Source: Actinobacillus sp.
Lineage (GTDB): Bacteria; Pseudomonadota; Gammaproteobacteria; Enterobacterales; Pasteurellaceae
Length of the DNA stretch: 64,000 nucleotides
Reading direction: 5' to 3'
Assembly: GCA_020026075.1 (NCBI GenBank)
Contig: JAHHQZ010000006.1
Coordinates: 1-64,000 of the forward strand
Position 1 is the stretch's first letter, and every line of letters begins with the position of its first letter. Below the pieces are notes generated by a model, which was not told where the DNA came from, ran no database searches, and saw nothing but the letters and a program-made list of their open reading frames with translations. This document shows positions 17,266-24,784 of this stretch, piece after piece. The translations under genes and the position numbers were made by a program.

Positions 17266-18348
17266 ATGAAACCTTCCATTATTACCAAATTAGAAAGCCT
17301 CAAAGAACGCCACGAAGAGCTAGAAGCCTTACTTGGCGACGCCAGCGTGATTAGCGATCAAGACAAATTCCGAGCGTACTCCAAAGAATATGCCCAACTT
17401 GAAGAAGTGGTGAAATGTTTCGCGCGTTGGTCGCAATTACAAGAGGATCTTGAAGGGGCGAAAATGCTACTTGACGATCCATCAATGAAAGAAATGGCGG
17501 AAGAAGAAATCACCGCTTGCGAAGAAGAATTAACTCAAATTGAAGAACAGCTACAAATTCTGCTTTTACCAAAAGATCCAAATGACGAATACAACGCCTA
17601 TTTAGAAATCCGTGCCGGTACCGGCGGAGACGAGGCTGGAATTTTCGCTGGCGATTTATTCCGTATGTACAGCCGTTATGCGGAAACCAAACGCTGGCGA
17701 GTGGAAATGCTCAGCTGTAACGAAAGCGAGCAGGGCGGCTATAAAGAAGTGATCGTAAAAATCAGCGGCGATAACGTTTATGGTCAGTTGAAATTTGAAT
17801 CAGGCGGCCACCGTGTGCAACGTGTGCCGAAAACCGAATCGCAAGGGCGCATTCACACCTCCGCTTGCACTGTTGCCGTAATGCCAGAATTGCCAGAAAG
17901 CGAGTTGCCAGAAATCAATCCGTCTGATTTACGCATTGACACCTATCGCTCATCAGGTGCTGGTGGTCAGCACGTTAATACCACAGACTCCGCCGTGCGT
18001 ATCACCCACATTCCAACAGGCATTGTCGTAGAATGCCAAGACGAACGTTCCCAACACAAAAACAAAGCCAAAGCGATGTCTGTTCTTGCTTCACGTATCG
18101 TGCAAGCAGAGCAAGAAAAACAAGCGCAAGAACAAGCAGACACTCGCCGCAACTTGCTCGGTTCGGGGGATCGTAGCGATAAAATCCGTACTTACAACTA
18201 CCCACAAGGGCGCGTAACCGATCATCGCATCAACTTAACCCTATACCGTCTTGATGAAATTATGAACGGCAAAATTGACGATTTAATTCAGCCGATCATT
18301 ACTGAATACCAAGCGGATCAACTCGCCGCCTTGTCGGAATTGGCGTAA
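17266..18348 (+). CDS. prfA: Peptide chain release factor 1
   Basis: A 360-residue RF1 that recognises UAA/UAG and triggers peptidyl-tRNA hydrolysis. The GGQ motif lies in SSGAGGQHVNTTDSAVR near residues 233-235. The frame extends 15 codons upstream, but the ATG at 17266 has AAAAGGA and gives the family length. Normally prmC, which methylates the GGQ glutamine, follows directly. Here a restriction-modification pair intervenes. Codons for DEAGIF carry an exact GGCTGGAATTTT repeat copy (17634-17645). Confidence 0.97.
   Translation: MKPSIITKLESLKERHEELEALLGDASVISDQDKFRAYSKEYAQLEEVVKCFARWSQLQEDLEGAKMLLDDPSMKEMAEEEITACEEELTQIEEQLQILLLPKDPNDEYNAYLEIRAGTGGDEAGIFAGDLFRMYSRYAETKRWRVEMLSCNESEQGGYKEVIVKISGDNVYGQLKFESGGHRVQRVPKTESQGRIHTSACTVAVMPELPESELPEINPSDLRIDTYRSSGAGGQHVNTTDSAVRITHIPTGIVVECQDERSQHKNKAKAMSVLASRIVQAEQEKQAQEQADTRRNLLGSGDRSDKIRTYNYPQGRVTDHRINLTLYRLDEIMNGKIDDLIQPIITEYQADQLAALSELA
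17634..17645 (+). repeat. GGYYGGAATWTT copy inside prfA
   Basis: GGCTGGAATTTT embedded in the codons for the conserved RF1 segment DEAGIF. Coding orientation. Confidence 0.7.
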
Positions 18349-18357
18349 GGAAAAACA

Positions 18358-19314
18358 ATGAAATATAAAATGATTTCATTATTTGCTGGTGCAGGTGGAT
18401 TTGATTTAGGTTTTAAAGGAGGGTTTAACTTCTTAGACACATTTTATGAAAATAATCCCTTTGATATTGTATGGGCTAACGATATAAATGAAAGAGCTTG
18501 TAAAACATTAAAATATAATTTTCCACATACAGAAGTTGTATGTGCTGATATAAAATCTATTAGTTTGGATAATATACCTACGGTAGATGTTGTGGTAGGA
18601 GGGTTTCCTTGTCAGGATTTTAGTTTAGCAGGAAAGAGAAAAGGCTTAAATGCTCAACGAGGTCAACTTTATTTGAATATGGTAAATGTTGTAAGGGCTA
18701 AAAAACCAAAGATATTTATTGCAGAAAATGTAAAAGGTTTATTAACCTGGGAAAAAGGATTAGCCATTAGAACAATTATAGATGATTTTGAAAAAATTGG
18801 TTATAAAATTCAGTATAAACTACTGAATTCTGCTGATTATGGAGTTCCACAATTAAGAGAAAGGGTAATAATCGTTGGGGTAAAAAATGATATAGGTAAA
18901 AATTTTATATTTCCTAACCAAACACATTATGAATATCCCATAACTTCTCAAAAAGCTTGGGTATCTATAAAAGAAGCCATTCAAGATCTAGAAAATGATG
19001 ATGCTCACTTTTTATTGCCAAATAGCGGTTATTCAAAGGCAAAACTTTATCCAGGAAAGCAAGGTAATACTACCACAAAAGCAGACAAGCCAGCCCCTAC
19101 AATGAGGGCAGAACATCATGGTAATATCGAATTTCATTATTGTCTTCCACGCAGGCTTTCGGCTCGTGAAGCTGCTCGTATTCAGTCATTTCCTGATGAT
19201 TTTGTTTTTTTACAATCCACGACAGATGCTTATCGCCAAGTAGGAAACGCTGTTGCCCCTGTATTTGCTTGGCATTTAGCACGAGCAATAAAGGAATTTC
19301 TTGATGATCTATAG
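18358..19314 (+). CDS. Type II DNA (cytosine-5-)-methyltransferase
   Basis: A 318-residue C5-cytosine methylase protecting DNA against the adjacent endonuclease. Motif I is LFAGAGGFDLGF (residues 8-19), motif IV GGFPCQDFS with catalytic Cys85, motif VI ENVKG near 118, motif VIII QLRERV near 165 and motif X VGNAVAP near 298. The variable target-recognition region (about 180-270) is short. AAGGAAA at the prfA end serves as its ribosome site. Base and codon use are much more AT-rich than prfA or prmC, indicating transfer. Recognition sequence unknown. Confidence 0.93.
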   Translation: MKYKMISLFAGAGGFDLGFKGGFNFLDTFYENNPFDIVWANDINERACKTLKYNFPHTEVVCADIKSISLDNIPTVDVVVGGFPCQDFSLAGKRKGLNAQRGQLYLNMVNVVRAKKPKIFIAENVKGLLTWEKGLAIRTIIDDFEKIGYKIQYKLLNSADYGVPQLRERVIIVGVKNDIGKNFIFPNQTHYEYPITSQKAWVSIKEAIQDLENDDAHFLLPNSGYSKAKLYPGKQGNTTTKADKPAPTMRAEHHGNIEFHYCLPRRLSAREAARIQSFPDDFVFLQSTTDAYRQVGNAVAPVFAWHLARAIKEFLDDL

Positions 19315-20368
19315 TAAATGTAAAAATTCAGATTTAGTTGAGTTCGTTAATTTATTAGAAAGAACGAAAAGCCTAGCTCTAGAGAAAATGGATAGAGATA
19401 AAATAAACACAGGTCAAAAATTTGAAAAATTTGTTTTTTCTATAATGCAAGAGTGTACTATTGGAACAATTTTTCATAATCAACTTTATCAAACAAAAGA
19501 CCGTGAATTTCCTGATATTATTGCAAAAAATTATTGGGGCGTAGAAGTTAAGTATACTAAAGATGATAAATGGAAATCTATTGGTAATAGTGTTTTAGAA
19601 TCTTCAAGAATCGAAAATATCAATAAAATATATTTGTTCTTTTGTAAAGCTGGTGGAAAAAAATTAGATATAAAGTATCGACTATATGAAGAATGTTTAT
19701 ATGGGATAGTTGTTACACATTATCCACGTTATGAAATAGATATGATGTTGCCTTTAGGTGATTCTATATTTGATAAGATGAATATTTCTTATGATAAGTT
19801 ACGCTTACTAGAATCTCCAGTTAAAAAAATAAGGAAGTACTATAAAGACAACTTAAAAAAAGATAATTCTCTTTGGTGGATAGATGATGATTTAAATGGA
19901 TCAAAAAGTTTTGAGATTACATTTTTTAATAATTTATCTATCGTTGAAAAACAGCATTTAATTTTAGAAGGATTTATCTTATATCCATCTGTATTTAAGA
20001 GACAATATGCTGAATTATGTGCATTTTGGGTATCTTATTATTCAGTTATTTGTCCTAATATGAGAGATCAATACTCATCAGGTGGTCGAAAGAAAATTAC
20101 AGATGAGCATTGTCTAGCTAATATATTAGAACAAACTAGCATAGCAAATATTTATGATCGTTTTTATACAAATGCTCATAAAATAAATAAAATACTGAAA
20201 AATATAGATTTAAAATTAGTTTCAAATTGTTGGAACATTGAACTAAATACTAGAGATCAGTTATACGACATTTGGTATCAGAAGATTGATGAGTATGCTT
20301 CTCCAGAAGGATCGGGAATTTCAGTATCGGAATTATTCCAAAAAATAATTAATGAACAGCAAATATAA
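19304..20368 (+). CDS. Type II restriction endonuclease (PD-(D/E)XK type)
   Basis: A 354-residue protein assigned by context and a nuclease core: Glu41 in FEKF, PD at residues 70-71 and EVK at 81-83, spaced as in PD-(D/E)XK enzymes. It overlaps the end of the methyltransferase gene by 11 nt. I chose the ATG at 19304 with AAGGAA upstream; an in-frame TTG at 19301 is possible. Its own end overlaps the prmC start by 17 nt. The gene is strikingly AT-rich. I do not recognise the family or cleavage site; the function rests on the adjacent methylase and the nuclease motif. Confidence 0.8.
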   Translation: MIYSKCKNSDLVEFVNLLERTKSLALEKMDRDKINTGQKFEKFVFSIMQECTIGTIFHNQLYQTKDREFPDIIAKNYWGVEVKYTKDDKWKSIGNSVLESSRIENINKIYLFFCKAGGKKLDIKYRLYEECLYGIVVTHYPRYEIDMMLPLGDSIFDKMNISYDKLRLLESPVKKIRKYYKDNLKKDNSLWWIDDDLNGSKSFEITFFNNLSIVEKQHLILEGFILYPSVFKRQYAELCAFWVSYYSVICPNMRDQYSSGGRKKITDEHCLANILEQTSIANIYDRFYTNAHKINKILKNIDLKLVSNCWNIELNTRDQLYDIWYQKIDEYASPEGSGISVSELFQKIINEQQI

Positions 20369-21242
20369 CTACCAAACGTGGCTTAACCAAGCCACTCTTA
20401 AACTTCAAGCCAAAGGCGACAGCGAGGCTAAGCTCGATGCTTTTTGCTTGCTTTCGTTTGTTATCCACAAAAACCGTGCCAGTTTGCTGGCCTTTGGCGA
20501 AACGTTGCTCACCGCAGAGCAAATCCAAAGGCTCGAGCGTTTTTTAGCACGCCGTTTAACAGGCGAGCCGTTAGCTTACATTTTGGGCGAACGTGAATTT
20601 TGGTCGCTTAATCTCGCCGTATCGCCCGCAACCCTCATTCCACGCCCTGATACGGAAATTCTTGTAGAGCAGGCACTGGCGAAAGCTCAACATTTTTTAG
20701 ACAAAAATTCCGACCTACGCATTTTGGATCTCGGCACAGGCACAGGGGCGATCGCTCTCGCCTTAGCTAGCGAACTCACCCCACAATGCCGTAAGTGTGG
20801 TGTCAATTTAGACATTGTCGGCGTGGATTTTCAACCTCAAGCGGTCGCTCTCGCCCAGCAAAACGCCGAGCGTAACAGCATACAGAACGTACAATTTTTG
20901 CAAAGCGACTGGTTTTCCGCCGTTTCAGGGGAATTTGACATCATCGTCAGCAACCCCCCATACATTGACGCAGCGGATCCCCACTTAGCACAAGGCGATG
21001 TCCGCTTTGAACCCAATTCCGCACTGGTGGCTGCTGATAACGGACTGGCTGACCTCAACCACATCATTCAATCTACGCCGAAATATTTACGCCAAAACGG
21101 CTGGCTTTTCCTAGAACACGGTTTTGAACAAGGCACCGCCGTACAAACAATTTTCAAACAAAATCAATGGAAAAATGTCCAAACAGTAAAAGACTACGGC
21201 GGGAATGATCGAGTAACGTTTGCACAATTTTCATTAGCATAA
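20352..21242 (+). CDS. prmC: Release factor glutamine methyltransferase PrmC
   Basis: A 296-residue SAM-dependent enzyme (HemK) that N5-methylates the glutamine of the GGQ motif in RF1 and RF2. The helical N-terminal domain is followed by DLGTGTGAIALAL and the catalytic NPPY at about residues 201-204. Length is slightly above the usual 276-290. The start overlaps the endonuclease gene by 17 nt, so translation may be coupled to it. An exact AAAATTCCGACC repeat copy lies at 20704-20715 in coding orientation. Confidence 0.95.
   Translation: MNSKYNYQTWLNQATLKLQAKGDSEAKLDAFCLLSFVIHKNRASLLAFGETLLTAEQIQRLERFLARRLTGEPLAYILGEREFWSLNLAVSPATLIPRPDTEILVEQALAKAQHFLDKNSDLRILDLGTGTGAIALALASELTPQCRKCGVNLDIVGVDFQPQAVALAQQNAERNSIQNVQFLQSDWFSAVSGEFDIIVSNPPYIDAADPHLAQGDVRFEPNSALVAADNGLADLNHIIQSTPKYLRQNGWLFLEHGFEQGTAVQTIFKQNQWKNVQTVKDYGGNDRVTFAQFSLA
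20704..20715 (-). repeat. GGYYGGAATWTT copy inside prmC
   Basis: AAAATTCCGACC, the complement of GGTCGGAATTTT, within the linker before the SAM-binding motif. Confidence 0.7.
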
Positions 21243-21254
21243 AAAGGATCGACT

Positions 21255-22106
21255 ATGCAAAACAAAAGCATTTTTTTACAAAATATTGAAATCAACAACG
21301 ATAAACCCTTCGTGCTTTTTGGTGGGGTGAATGTGTTGGAAGATCGTGATTCCGCAATGCGTGCCTGTGAGGCTTACGTGAAGGTGACGGAAAAACTGGG
21401 GATTCCATATGTGTTTAAAGCCTCTTTTGACAAAGCCAACCGTTCGTCTGTGCATTCTTATCGTGGCGTGGGAATGGAGCAGGGCTTGAAAATTTTTCAA
21501 GCGTTGAAAGCAGCTTTCGGCGTGAAAATCATCACGGATGTTCACGAACCCTACCAATGTCAGCCTGTGGCAGAGGTTGTAGATGTGCTACAATTGCCGG
21601 CATTTTTGGCACGTCAAACAGATCTCGTTAAAGCGATGGCGGAAACCAACGCCGTAATCAATGTGAAAAAACCGCAATTTTTAAGTCCCGGTCAAATGGG
21701 CAACATTGTGGAAAAATTCGCCGAATGTGGTAATCATAAGGTTATGCTCTGTGATCGTGGCACAAACTTTGGCTATGACAACTTAATTGTAGATATGCTA
21801 GGGTTTAACGTAATGCGTGATGTGTCCAACGGTTGCCCAATCATTTTTGACGTAACCCATTCTTTACAATGCCGTGACCCATTCGGTGCAGCATCTGGCG
21901 GTCGTCGTGGACAAGTAACGGAGCTGGCACGGGCAGGCTTAGCCGTTGGCATTGCAGGGCTTTTCTTAGAAGCACATCCAAATCCTGATCAAGCACGCTG
22001 TGATGGTCCGTCCGCCTTACCGCTGGATAAACTTGAACCTTTTTTAACCCAAATGAAAGCTATTGACGATCTCGTGAAAAGTTTTTCTCCACTCAACACA
22101 AAATAG
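21255..22106 (+). CDS. kdsA: 3-deoxy-8-phosphooctulonate synthase
   Basis: A 283-residue aldolase-like enzyme condensing arabinose 5-phosphate and phosphoenolpyruvate to Kdo 8-phosphate, the precursor of the Kdo that anchors lipooligosaccharide. Conserved segments include FKASFDKANRSS, TDVHEP, LPAFLARQTDL, NVKKPQFLSPGQM and GLFLEAHPNPDQARCDGPSA. AAAGGAT precedes the start. It follows prmC by 12 bp, as in Haemophilus. A metal-independent enzyme is likely given the Asn in NVKKPQF, the usual enteric form. Confidence 0.96.
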   Translation: MQNKSIFLQNIEINNDKPFVLFGGVNVLEDRDSAMRACEAYVKVTEKLGIPYVFKASFDKANRSSVHSYRGVGMEQGLKIFQALKAAFGVKIITDVHEPYQCQPVAEVVDVLQLPAFLARQTDLVKAMAETNAVINVKKPQFLSPGQMGNIVEKFAECGNHKVMLCDRGTNFGYDNLIVDMLGFNVMRDVSNGCPIIFDVTHSLQCRDPFGAASGGRRGQVTELARAGLAVGIAGLFLEAHPNPDQARCDGPSALPLDKLEPFLTQMKAIDDLVKSFSPLNTK

Positions 22107-22115
22107 GAGTGTAAT

Positions 22116-22766
22116 ATGAGTATTTTACAAAGTGCACAACGCCGTTATTCTGCGAAACATTTTGATACCACGAAAAAAATTAGCCCTGAAACCTTAACGG
22201 AGCTGGAAACTATTTTCCAGCTTAGCCCGTCTAGCATTAATATCCAGCCGTGGCACGTGTTGGTAACTGGCACGGAAACAGGCAAAGCCAAAGTGGCACA
22301 AGGCGTGCAAGGTTTTTACCGTTTTAACGAACGCAAAATTTTAGATGCTTCGCACGTAATGGTGCTATGTGTGAAAGAGGATTTAAACGTCGAGCATTTA
22401 CAGCGTTTAATCGACAAAGAAGACACAGACGGTCGCTACAAAACTGCTGAAATCAAACAGCGAGCCGCCGAAGTGCGCCAATGGTTCTTTGATTTTCACC
22501 AACAACGCCAAGATTTACCAGCGTGGGCAGCTCACCAAGTCTACTTAGGCTTAGGACAACTGCTGTTAGCCGCCGCCGACCTAGGCTTAGACAGCCTACC
22601 CATCGAAGGCTTTGATGAAGACGCACTCAGCATTGCCCTTGATCTCAAAAGCAAAAAATTAAAACCGCTCGTCATCGTCGCCTTAGGCTACGCCACAGAA
22701 GACGACTTCAACAAACATCTACCAAAATCTCGCTTTGATTTAAAAGACGTGTTCACTGAGTTTTAG
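22116..22766 (+). CDS. Oxygen-insensitive NAD(P)H nitroreductase (NfsB family)
   Basis: A 216-residue FMN-dependent flavoprotein that reduces nitroaromatics and quinones by two electrons. The N-terminal RRYSAKHFD and SSINIQPWHVLV and the C-terminal LPIEGFDEDAL and ALGYATEDDFN are typical of NfsB. It acts in the cytoplasm as a homodimer. It lies 9 bp after kdsA with an AGGAG site, probably co-transcribed. It is the last normal-composition gene before the defence island. Confidence 0.88.
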   Translation: MSILQSAQRRYSAKHFDTTKKISPETLTELETIFQLSPSSINIQPWHVLVTGTETGKAKVAQGVQGFYRFNERKILDASHVMVLCVKEDLNVEHLQRLIDKEDTDGRYKTAEIKQRAAEVRQWFFDFHQQRQDLPAWAAHQVYLGLGQLLLAAADLGLDSLPIEGFDEDALSIALDLKSKKLKPLVIVALGYATEDDFNKHLPKSRFDLKDVFTEF

Positions 22767-22777
22767 TTAAAGGCTAA

Positions 22778-22817
22778 GGCTGGAATTTTGGGCAAAATTT
22801 TGCAAAAAATTCCAGCC
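22778..22817. terminator. Inverted pair of the GGYYGGAATWTT repeat after the nitroreductase gene
   Basis: GGCTGGAATTTT (22778-22789) faces AAAATTCCAGCC (22806-22817) across an AAAATTTT spacer. It marks the left boundary of the 22.8-27.1 kb island. Confidence 0.8.
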
Positions 22818-23078
22818 TTGCTTTTCGCTTTTTACGTCATTCCCATTTTTGTCTTTTATTATCTTCTTTCTTCTTTCTTGCCCTCACGCTCACATCAGCT
22901 ACGCAAATAAAAATTCGTTTTGCGATCCGCATCGCAAAAAAATTTATTTAAATAGAACGGTGCAGTGAATTTTGTTAAAAAAAAGGACGTGGTTAAAAGC
23001 ACGTTTTGATTATTTTAAAAGCATTGAATAATTACATAAAAGTAATTACAATTCTGTAACTATTAAAGAGGTTGAATA
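22818..23078. other. Gene-free region before brnT
   Basis: An AT-rich stretch with a perfect 9-bp hairpin, TTTTGCGAT / ATCGCAAAA (22918-22939), and the palindrome described separately at 23029-23048. No gene is seen. Confidence 0.5.
23029..23048. promoter_or_regulatory. Candidate BrnA operator
   Basis: The palindrome TAATTAC-N6-GTAATTA lies 30 bp before brnT. Toxin-antitoxin operons of this type are autorepressed by the antitoxin, so an operator is expected here. The symmetry is seen; binding is inferred. Confidence 0.4.
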
Positions 23079-23374
23079 ATGAACATTGCCTTTGAAAGGG
23101 ATGAGGTAAAAAATATCAAAAATAATGAAAAGCACGGTTTGTTTTTTGAAGATGTGATCCCTGCTTTTTTGATAAACACGCAATTACATTGATGGATAAC
23201 CGCCAAGATTATGGCGAGCAACGTTTGCAGTTGATTGGTTGCGTTGAAAGTACGTTCATCATCGTTTTTGTCGCCTACACACATCGAGGACAAAAAATCC
23301 GTTTAATATCAGCACGAAAAGCCAACAAAAAGGAGCGAGCAATTTATGAGCAAAACTACCGTAACCGTGAATGA
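23079..23374 (+). pseudogene. brnT: BrnT-family toxin gene, frameshifted
   Basis: BrnT is a RelE-fold ribonuclease toxin of about 90-100 residues. The first frame reads MNIAFERDEVKN...KHGLFFEDVIPAF and stops early at 23190. The continuation from TLMDNRQDYGEQRLQ to YEQNYRNRE is in the next frame. The break falls in a run of six T at 23165-23170; one extra T would restore a 98-residue BrnT. The reconstructed 3' end overlaps brnA by 29 nt, as is usual. It could be a real inactivation or a homopolymer sequencing error. Confidence 0.75.
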
Positions 23375-23651
23375 AAATTACGCCCTAAGCGATGAACAAA
23401 AATCTCGCTTAAAAAAACTGGCAGCAATGCCAGACGAGGCGATTGATTATAGCGATATTCCGCCATTGCCAGATGATATTGTGATCAATGCTGACCGTGT
23501 GGGGTATTACAAACCTGTCAAAAAGCAAGTGACCATCAAGCTAGATGCGGATATTTTGCAATGGCTGAAATCTAGCGGTAAGGGCTATCAAACTCGCCTA
23601 AACGCCATTTTGCGCCAGTCGATGCTATCGGCATTGCAAGATTCACATTAA
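23346..23651 (+). CDS. brnA: BrnA-family antitoxin
   Basis: A 101-residue antitoxin that binds BrnT and represses the operon. The C-terminal half, with DIPPL near residue 38 and YKPVKKQVTIKLDADILQWLKSSGKGYQTRLNAILRQSM, is the ribbon-helix-helix region typical of BrnA. AAAGGAGCGAG precedes its ATG inside the end of brnT. The antitoxin is intact while the toxin is frameshifted, the tolerable way for such a pair to decay. Confidence 0.85.
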   Translation: MSKTTVTVNENYALSDEQKSRLKKLAAMPDEAIDYSDIPPLPDDIVINADRVGYYKPVKKQVTIKLDADILQWLKSSGKGYQTRLNAILRQSMLSALQDSH

Positions 23652-23668
23652 AGCGAGCTTAAACCGAA

Positions 23669-23708
23669 GGCTGGAATATTCGCCAAAATTTTTTGGAAAA
23701 ATCCAGCC
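23669..23708. repeat. Degenerate inverted pair of the GGYYGGAATWTT repeat
   Basis: GGCTGGAATATT (23669-23680) faces a partner lacking one T (23697-23708) after brnA, across an AAAATTTT spacer. Likely a terminator. Confidence 0.65.
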
Positions 23709-23730
23709 TTTGGTTTTTACTTTTTTGCTA

Positions 23731-23766
23731 GGTCGGAATTTTTATGAAAATTTTGATGAAAATTCC
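23731..23766. repeat. GGYYGGAATWTT copy with a decayed partner
   Basis: GGTCGGAATTTT (23731-23742), then an AAAATTTT tract and AAAATTCC without its GRRCC end. It lies about 70 bp before the mod gene. Confidence 0.65.
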
Positions 23767-23833
23767 TGAGTTTTAAAAAATTTACGGTAAAATTCAAAAA
23801 CTGCTTTACAGAGAAAAAAACAAGGACACAATA

Positions 23834-24784
23834 ATGCCAAACCAAACCAAACCAAACCAAACCAAACCAAACCAAACCAAACCAAACCAAATGCTAAAAT
23901 TTTAAGCGAAAGTCAAGTAAATATTACGGAAGATATTTATCTTAGCCCCACTGAAACCAATTCCAAACTCCAAGCCTTAAAGGATCTGTTTCCTGAATTT
24001 TTCTCTCTTAAAAATGGTTTTGCGTTGGATAAATTTGCAGAATTTTTGCAAGCGGAAAACCAGCCCACACACCGTGAAAGTTACTCGCTCAATTTTTTGG
24101 GCAAGCATTACGCCAAATATTTAACCCACGAGCCGCCTCGTTATTATTTAACGGAAGATACGGAACACAACCAGCAAGAAAATAATCAAAATAGCCAAAA
24201 TTTGCTGTTCAAGGGCGATAATTTTGAAGTGTTAAAACTGTTAAAAAACGCCTATGAAAAGCAGGTGAAAATGATCTACATCGATCCGCCGTATAACACA
24301 GGATCGGACGGTTTCGTTTATCAAGACAACCGCAAATTTACCGCTGAACAACTCACCGAGCTTACGGAAATGGATATTGATGAGGCAAAGCGTGTGCTGA
24401 ATTTTGTGGATAAAGAATCCAATTCCCACAGTGCGTGGCTGACGTTTATGTATCCGCGCCTGTATGTGGCTCGCATGCTTTTGAAAGATGACGGCGTGAT
24501 TTTTATCTCCATTGACGACAACGAAGTAGCACAACTACGGTTGCTTTGTGATGAAATTTTTGGGGAAGAGAATTTTGTTGAAAAGGCTATTTGGAAAAAA
24601 AAGAGCGGCTCCGCCAAATGATAAGACTATTGCTGCAATTCACGAATATATTTTAATTTATGCAAAGAATAAAACTGCATTAAAACTCTATAACCAAAAA
24701 AGAAATGAAGAGCAGTTAGGTCGTTATAAAAAACCTGATAATCATCCAAAAGGAAGATGGATACCTGATAACCTAATGGCTAAC
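23834..24784 (+). pseudogene. mod: Type III DNA methyltransferase gene (mod), phase OFF and truncated
   Basis: The remnant of an adenine-N6 methyltransferase. ATG at 23834 opens directly onto 11 CCAAA repeats and stops after 23 codons at 23905, out of frame with the Mod frame. One repeat fewer or two more would join it. The Mod frame (from about 23893) encodes LQALKDLFPEFF, the N-terminal family motif, and DPPYNTGSDGF, the catalytic DPPY. A second break in an A8 run (24595-24602) shifts WKKKSGSAK to RAAPPNDKTIAAIHEYILIYAKN; A7 would restore it. The C-terminal half (roughly 300 residues, by family length) is missing and res follows directly. Confidence 0.88.
23837..23891 (+). repeat. CCAAA pentanucleotide tract, 11 copies
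   Basis: Eleven uninterrupted CCAAA units start directly after the mod ATG. Each unit shifts the frame by two, so slipped-strand loss or gain would switch mod. In the ON phase it encodes a PNQTK repeat. Simple repeats at this position are established for phase-variable mod genes of Haemophilus and Mannheimia. Confidence 0.95.

Noticed and set aside
22918..22939. Hairpin as a terminator of the nitroreductase gene
   Set aside because: Its 3' side on the plus strand is A-rich rather than T-rich, and the repeat pair at 22778-22817 already suits that role.
23834..23891. First reading of the mod tract as a tetranucleotide repeat
   Set aside because: Base counting shows CC every five bases; the unit is CCAAA, not a four-base unit.
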